Source: Oscillospiraceae bacterium
GTDB lineage: Bacteria; Bacillota; Clostridia; Oscillospirales; Acutalibacteraceae
Direction of reading: 5' to 3'
Assembly (NCBI GenBank): GCA_031262125.1
Contig: JAISII010000180.1
Location: forward strand, 1 to 5,364
Length of the DNA stretch: 5,364 nucleotides
Part shown: one piece after another, positions 4,351 through 5,364 of the stretch
How the letters are laid out: every line of letters starts with the position of its first letter
How positions within the stretch are numbered: the first letter of the stretch is position 1
Notes under the pieces: model-generated
Seen by the model: only the letters and a program-made list of their open reading frames with translations
The model's database searches: none
Told to the model about the DNA's origin: nothing
Made by a program: the position numbers and the translations under genes

Positions 4351-5112
4351 TTAGTTGGGAACCTCGTCAAGCAGAGAAAGATAATATAAGGACAACTCTA
4401 ATTTCCCCGGTAAAAAATTGCATATATTTGCCCACACCAATACTGCACCCAAAACGCTAACGGGGTCATAAGTGGATTCGCCGTCTTTTTTGCCAAAATA
4501 CCCAGTGGCTATTCTGCCAACAATAGTATCATTAGTGCAATTGCCGTATCCGACACGGGAGTTCCAAGCGTTCCCTTTTCGTGCTTGACCGCCTTGCTCT
4601 TTGAGCAAATCTACGATAATATCGAAGACAGATAAAGAAAAATTATGTTGTGGTAAACTCTCTGTAATTAGAGATTGACCATCATCAGATAATCGGATTT
4701 TGTAGGTGCTTCTTTTGCTATGTGAAGGCAGCGTTGCAGTGCCTCCGGCGGTTACGAGCATCCCTCGTATAATATCGGAAGCCTTTGCACTTTTTTTGTT
4801 GACTTGAATGTTTTTTAAAGTTTCTGCAGACATAATTTTCTCCTCTTTTTTAATTAGATTTAATGTTTCAAGCAAGCCGTTAAGTTTCTTTTTAACAGCA
4901 GCATAAGTTAATCCTGTTGCGTTTTGTACGGATTTTAGATTACCCTCGCATTTTAAAAATGTTTCCATAAATGCGGCATAGTCTTCGTTAAGTAAATCAT
5001 ATTTGCTTAACGAAAAGGTATTGGTAACCTCGGTTTTGCAGTCTTTGCATGTTAGTTTTGTTACTGTCATATGTCCGTTACAAACCGGGCAAACACTAAT
5101 AATATTTGACAT
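4351..5112 (-). CDS. DUF2089-like zinc-ribbon/HTH protein fused to an unrecognised C-terminal domain
   Basis: 253 residues. The N-terminal part (1-88) has a four-cysteine zinc ribbon, CPVC (C8, C11) and CKDC (C22, C25), followed by LLNEDYAAFMETFLKCEGNL and a helix-turn-helix-like stretch (about 56-84, TGLTYAAVKKKLNGLLETL). This layout matches DUF2089 proteins, which are probably DNA-binding regulators though their targets are not well known. The remainder (about 94-253) is a separate domain I cannot name. Its conspicuous parts are GGTATLPSHSKRSTYKIRL (123-141) and GGQARKGNAWNSRVGYGNC (174-192), then GRIATGYFGKKDGESTYDPV (199-218). It lacks a signal peptide or clear membrane segment. The start at 5112 has GGAGG (5125-5121) 8 bases upstream and a consensus promoter behind it. 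A second good ribosome binding site precedes M94, at the domain border. No terminator is visible downstream. Confidence 0.8.
   Translation of the reverse strand: MSNIISVCPVCNGHMTVTKLTCKDCKTEVTNTFSLSKYDLLNEDYAAFMETFLKCEGNLKSVQNATGLTYAAVKKKLNGLLETLNLIKKEEKIMSAETLKNIQVNKKSAKASDIIRGMLVTAGGTATLPSHSKRSTYKIRLSDDGQSLITESLPQHNFSLSVFDIIVDLLKEQGGQARKGNAWNSRVGYGNCTNDTIVGRIATGYFGKKDGESTYDPVSVLGAVLVWANICNFLPGKLELSLYYLSLLDEVPN
4831..4845 (-). promoter_or_regulatory. Internal Shine-Dalgarno and ATG inside the DUF2089-like gene
   Basis: On the minus strand GAGGAG (4845-4840) lies six bases before an in-frame ATG (4833-4831, residue M94). The spacing and match are as good as those of the annotated start. It falls exactly between the zinc-ribbon/HTH part and the unknown C-terminal domain, so translation here would yield a 160-residue protein made only of that domain. 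Lys-Lys-Glu-Glu codons alone could also create the purine run. Confidence 0.5.
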
Positions 5113-5143
5113 AGATAATACCTCCGTAAGTTTATTTTACCAT

Positions 5144-5172
5144 ATTGTAGCATAAAAAATGTGTAATGTCAA
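5144..5172 (-). promoter_or_regulatory. Promoter of the DUF2089-like gene
   Basis: Read on the minus strand, TTGACA (5172-5167) and TACAAT (5149-5144) are separated by 17 bases. Transcription should start near 5137, giving a leader of about 25 bases that contains the GGAGG site at 5125-5121. Confidence 0.9.
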
Positions 5173-5256
5173 GAGATATTGTAAAAATAATTTATACATA
5201 CAATAAAAATAGTTGTACTTACCTGATAGCGGAAGCAATCATAAAGTAAAGTTAAT
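5173..5256. other. Intergenic stretch upstream of the DUF2089-like promoter, no gene seen
   Basis: An AT-rich stretch with no open frame of note. On the plus strand TTGTAA (5179-5184) and AATAAA (5202-5207) are 17 bases apart and could form a weak promoter for an RNA running through the hairpin at 5257-5308, but the -10 box is poor. Confidence 0.25.
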
Positions 5257-5308
5257 AGCTGAAGGCAGCCATCCGGTAACAAATTGTTACCGGATGAAAA
5301 TGACAGCT
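5257..5308. repeat. Strong perfect hairpin/palindrome without a T tract
   Basis: CATCCGGTAACAA (5270-5282), one central A, then TTGTTACCGGATG (5284-5296): a perfect 13-bp inverted repeat. Outside it AGCTG (5257-5261) pairs with CAGCT (5304-5308) across 8- and 7-base internal loops. A competing small hairpin GCTG-AAGG-CAGC (5258-5269) shares the left outer arm. There is no U-rich tail on either strand, so it does not look like a terminator. It may be a binding site for a dimeric protein or the core of a structured RNA. Confidence 0.75.
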
Positions 5309-5340
5309 GAACAAAAAACCTTTACCAATAATAAAATCAA

Positions 5341-5364
5341 AACCCCCGCACTTTGCTGCCTTAA
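5341..5364. terminator. First half of a second copy of the M23 terminator hairpin, cut by the window edge
   Basis: Twenty-one bases (5344-5364) are identical to 4104-4124 of the M23 terminator, preceded by AAC in place of AA, which gives five Cs instead of four. On the minus strand the predicted hairpin would be followed by GGGTTTTGATTTTATTATT, so it may terminate a minus-strand gene lying beyond the right edge, or act in both directions. The right arm is not visible. Confidence 0.6.

Noticed and set aside
4251..4460. Plus-strand 69-residue frame
   Set aside because: No ribosome binding site; its second half is antisense to the DUF2089-like gene.
4840..4854. AAAAAAG on the minus strand as a -1 frameshift slippery site in the DUF2089-like gene
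   Set aside because: In the reading frame it is split AAA AAA G rather than A AAA AAG, and the downstream frame continues without need of a shift.

Overview
The window looks like chromosomal DNA of a low-GC Gram-positive bacterium, most likely a member of the Clostridia. The evidence is the AT-rich intergenic DNA, strong AGGAGG-type ribosome binding sites, consensus TTGACA/TATAAT promoters with 17-bp spacers, a zinc-ribbon DUF2089-type protein, and a secreted M23 peptidase whose tail resembles clostridial wall-binding repeats. The genus cannot be named from the sequence alone.

Layout, left to right. Bases 1-252 are the 3' part of ssrA (tmRNA): the end of the tag reading frame, the pseudoknot region and the tRNA-like 3' end with encoded CCA. 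A roughly 140-base structured repeat follows, starting inside the CCA itself. Next come a SIR2-domain protein with three C-terminal TPRs (508-1857, +) and a Nudix hydrolase (1952-2485, +), with no visible terminator between them. A strong promoter then drives tRNA-Lys(TTT) (2574-2649, +). A second copy of the structured repeat starts at exactly the same position relative to that tRNA's CCA. A short stretch of stem-loops (2826-2940) ends in a terminator-like hairpin. A separate promoter with an overlapping dyad and a 155-base leader then feeds a secreted M23 metallopeptidase (3160-4071, +), closed by a strong intrinsic terminator. On the minus strand lies a DUF2089-like zinc-ribbon/HTH protein fused to a domain I do not recognise (4351-5112), with its own promoter. 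It carries an internal start with a good Shine-Dalgarno sequence that could give the C-terminal domain separately. The right edge has a very strong perfect hairpin and part of a second copy of the M23 terminator.

How the parts may work together. The most interesting accessory content is the SIR2-TPR/Nudix pair lying between two structural RNA genes. SIR2 domains of this kind are used as NAD+-consuming effectors in several anti-phage systems, and Nudix enzymes act on nucleoside diphosphate derivatives such as NAD+ or ADP-ribose. A joint defence or NAD-metabolism role is plausible but is inference. The least explained signal is the pair of repeats fused to the 3' ends of ssrA and tRNA-Lys. Each copy has two interleaved inverted repeats (pseudoknot topology) built on 7-base tandem units, and the arm sequences differ between copies while pairing is kept. 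The M23 peptidase and the DUF2089-like gene look like ordinary genomic neighbours with separate regulation.
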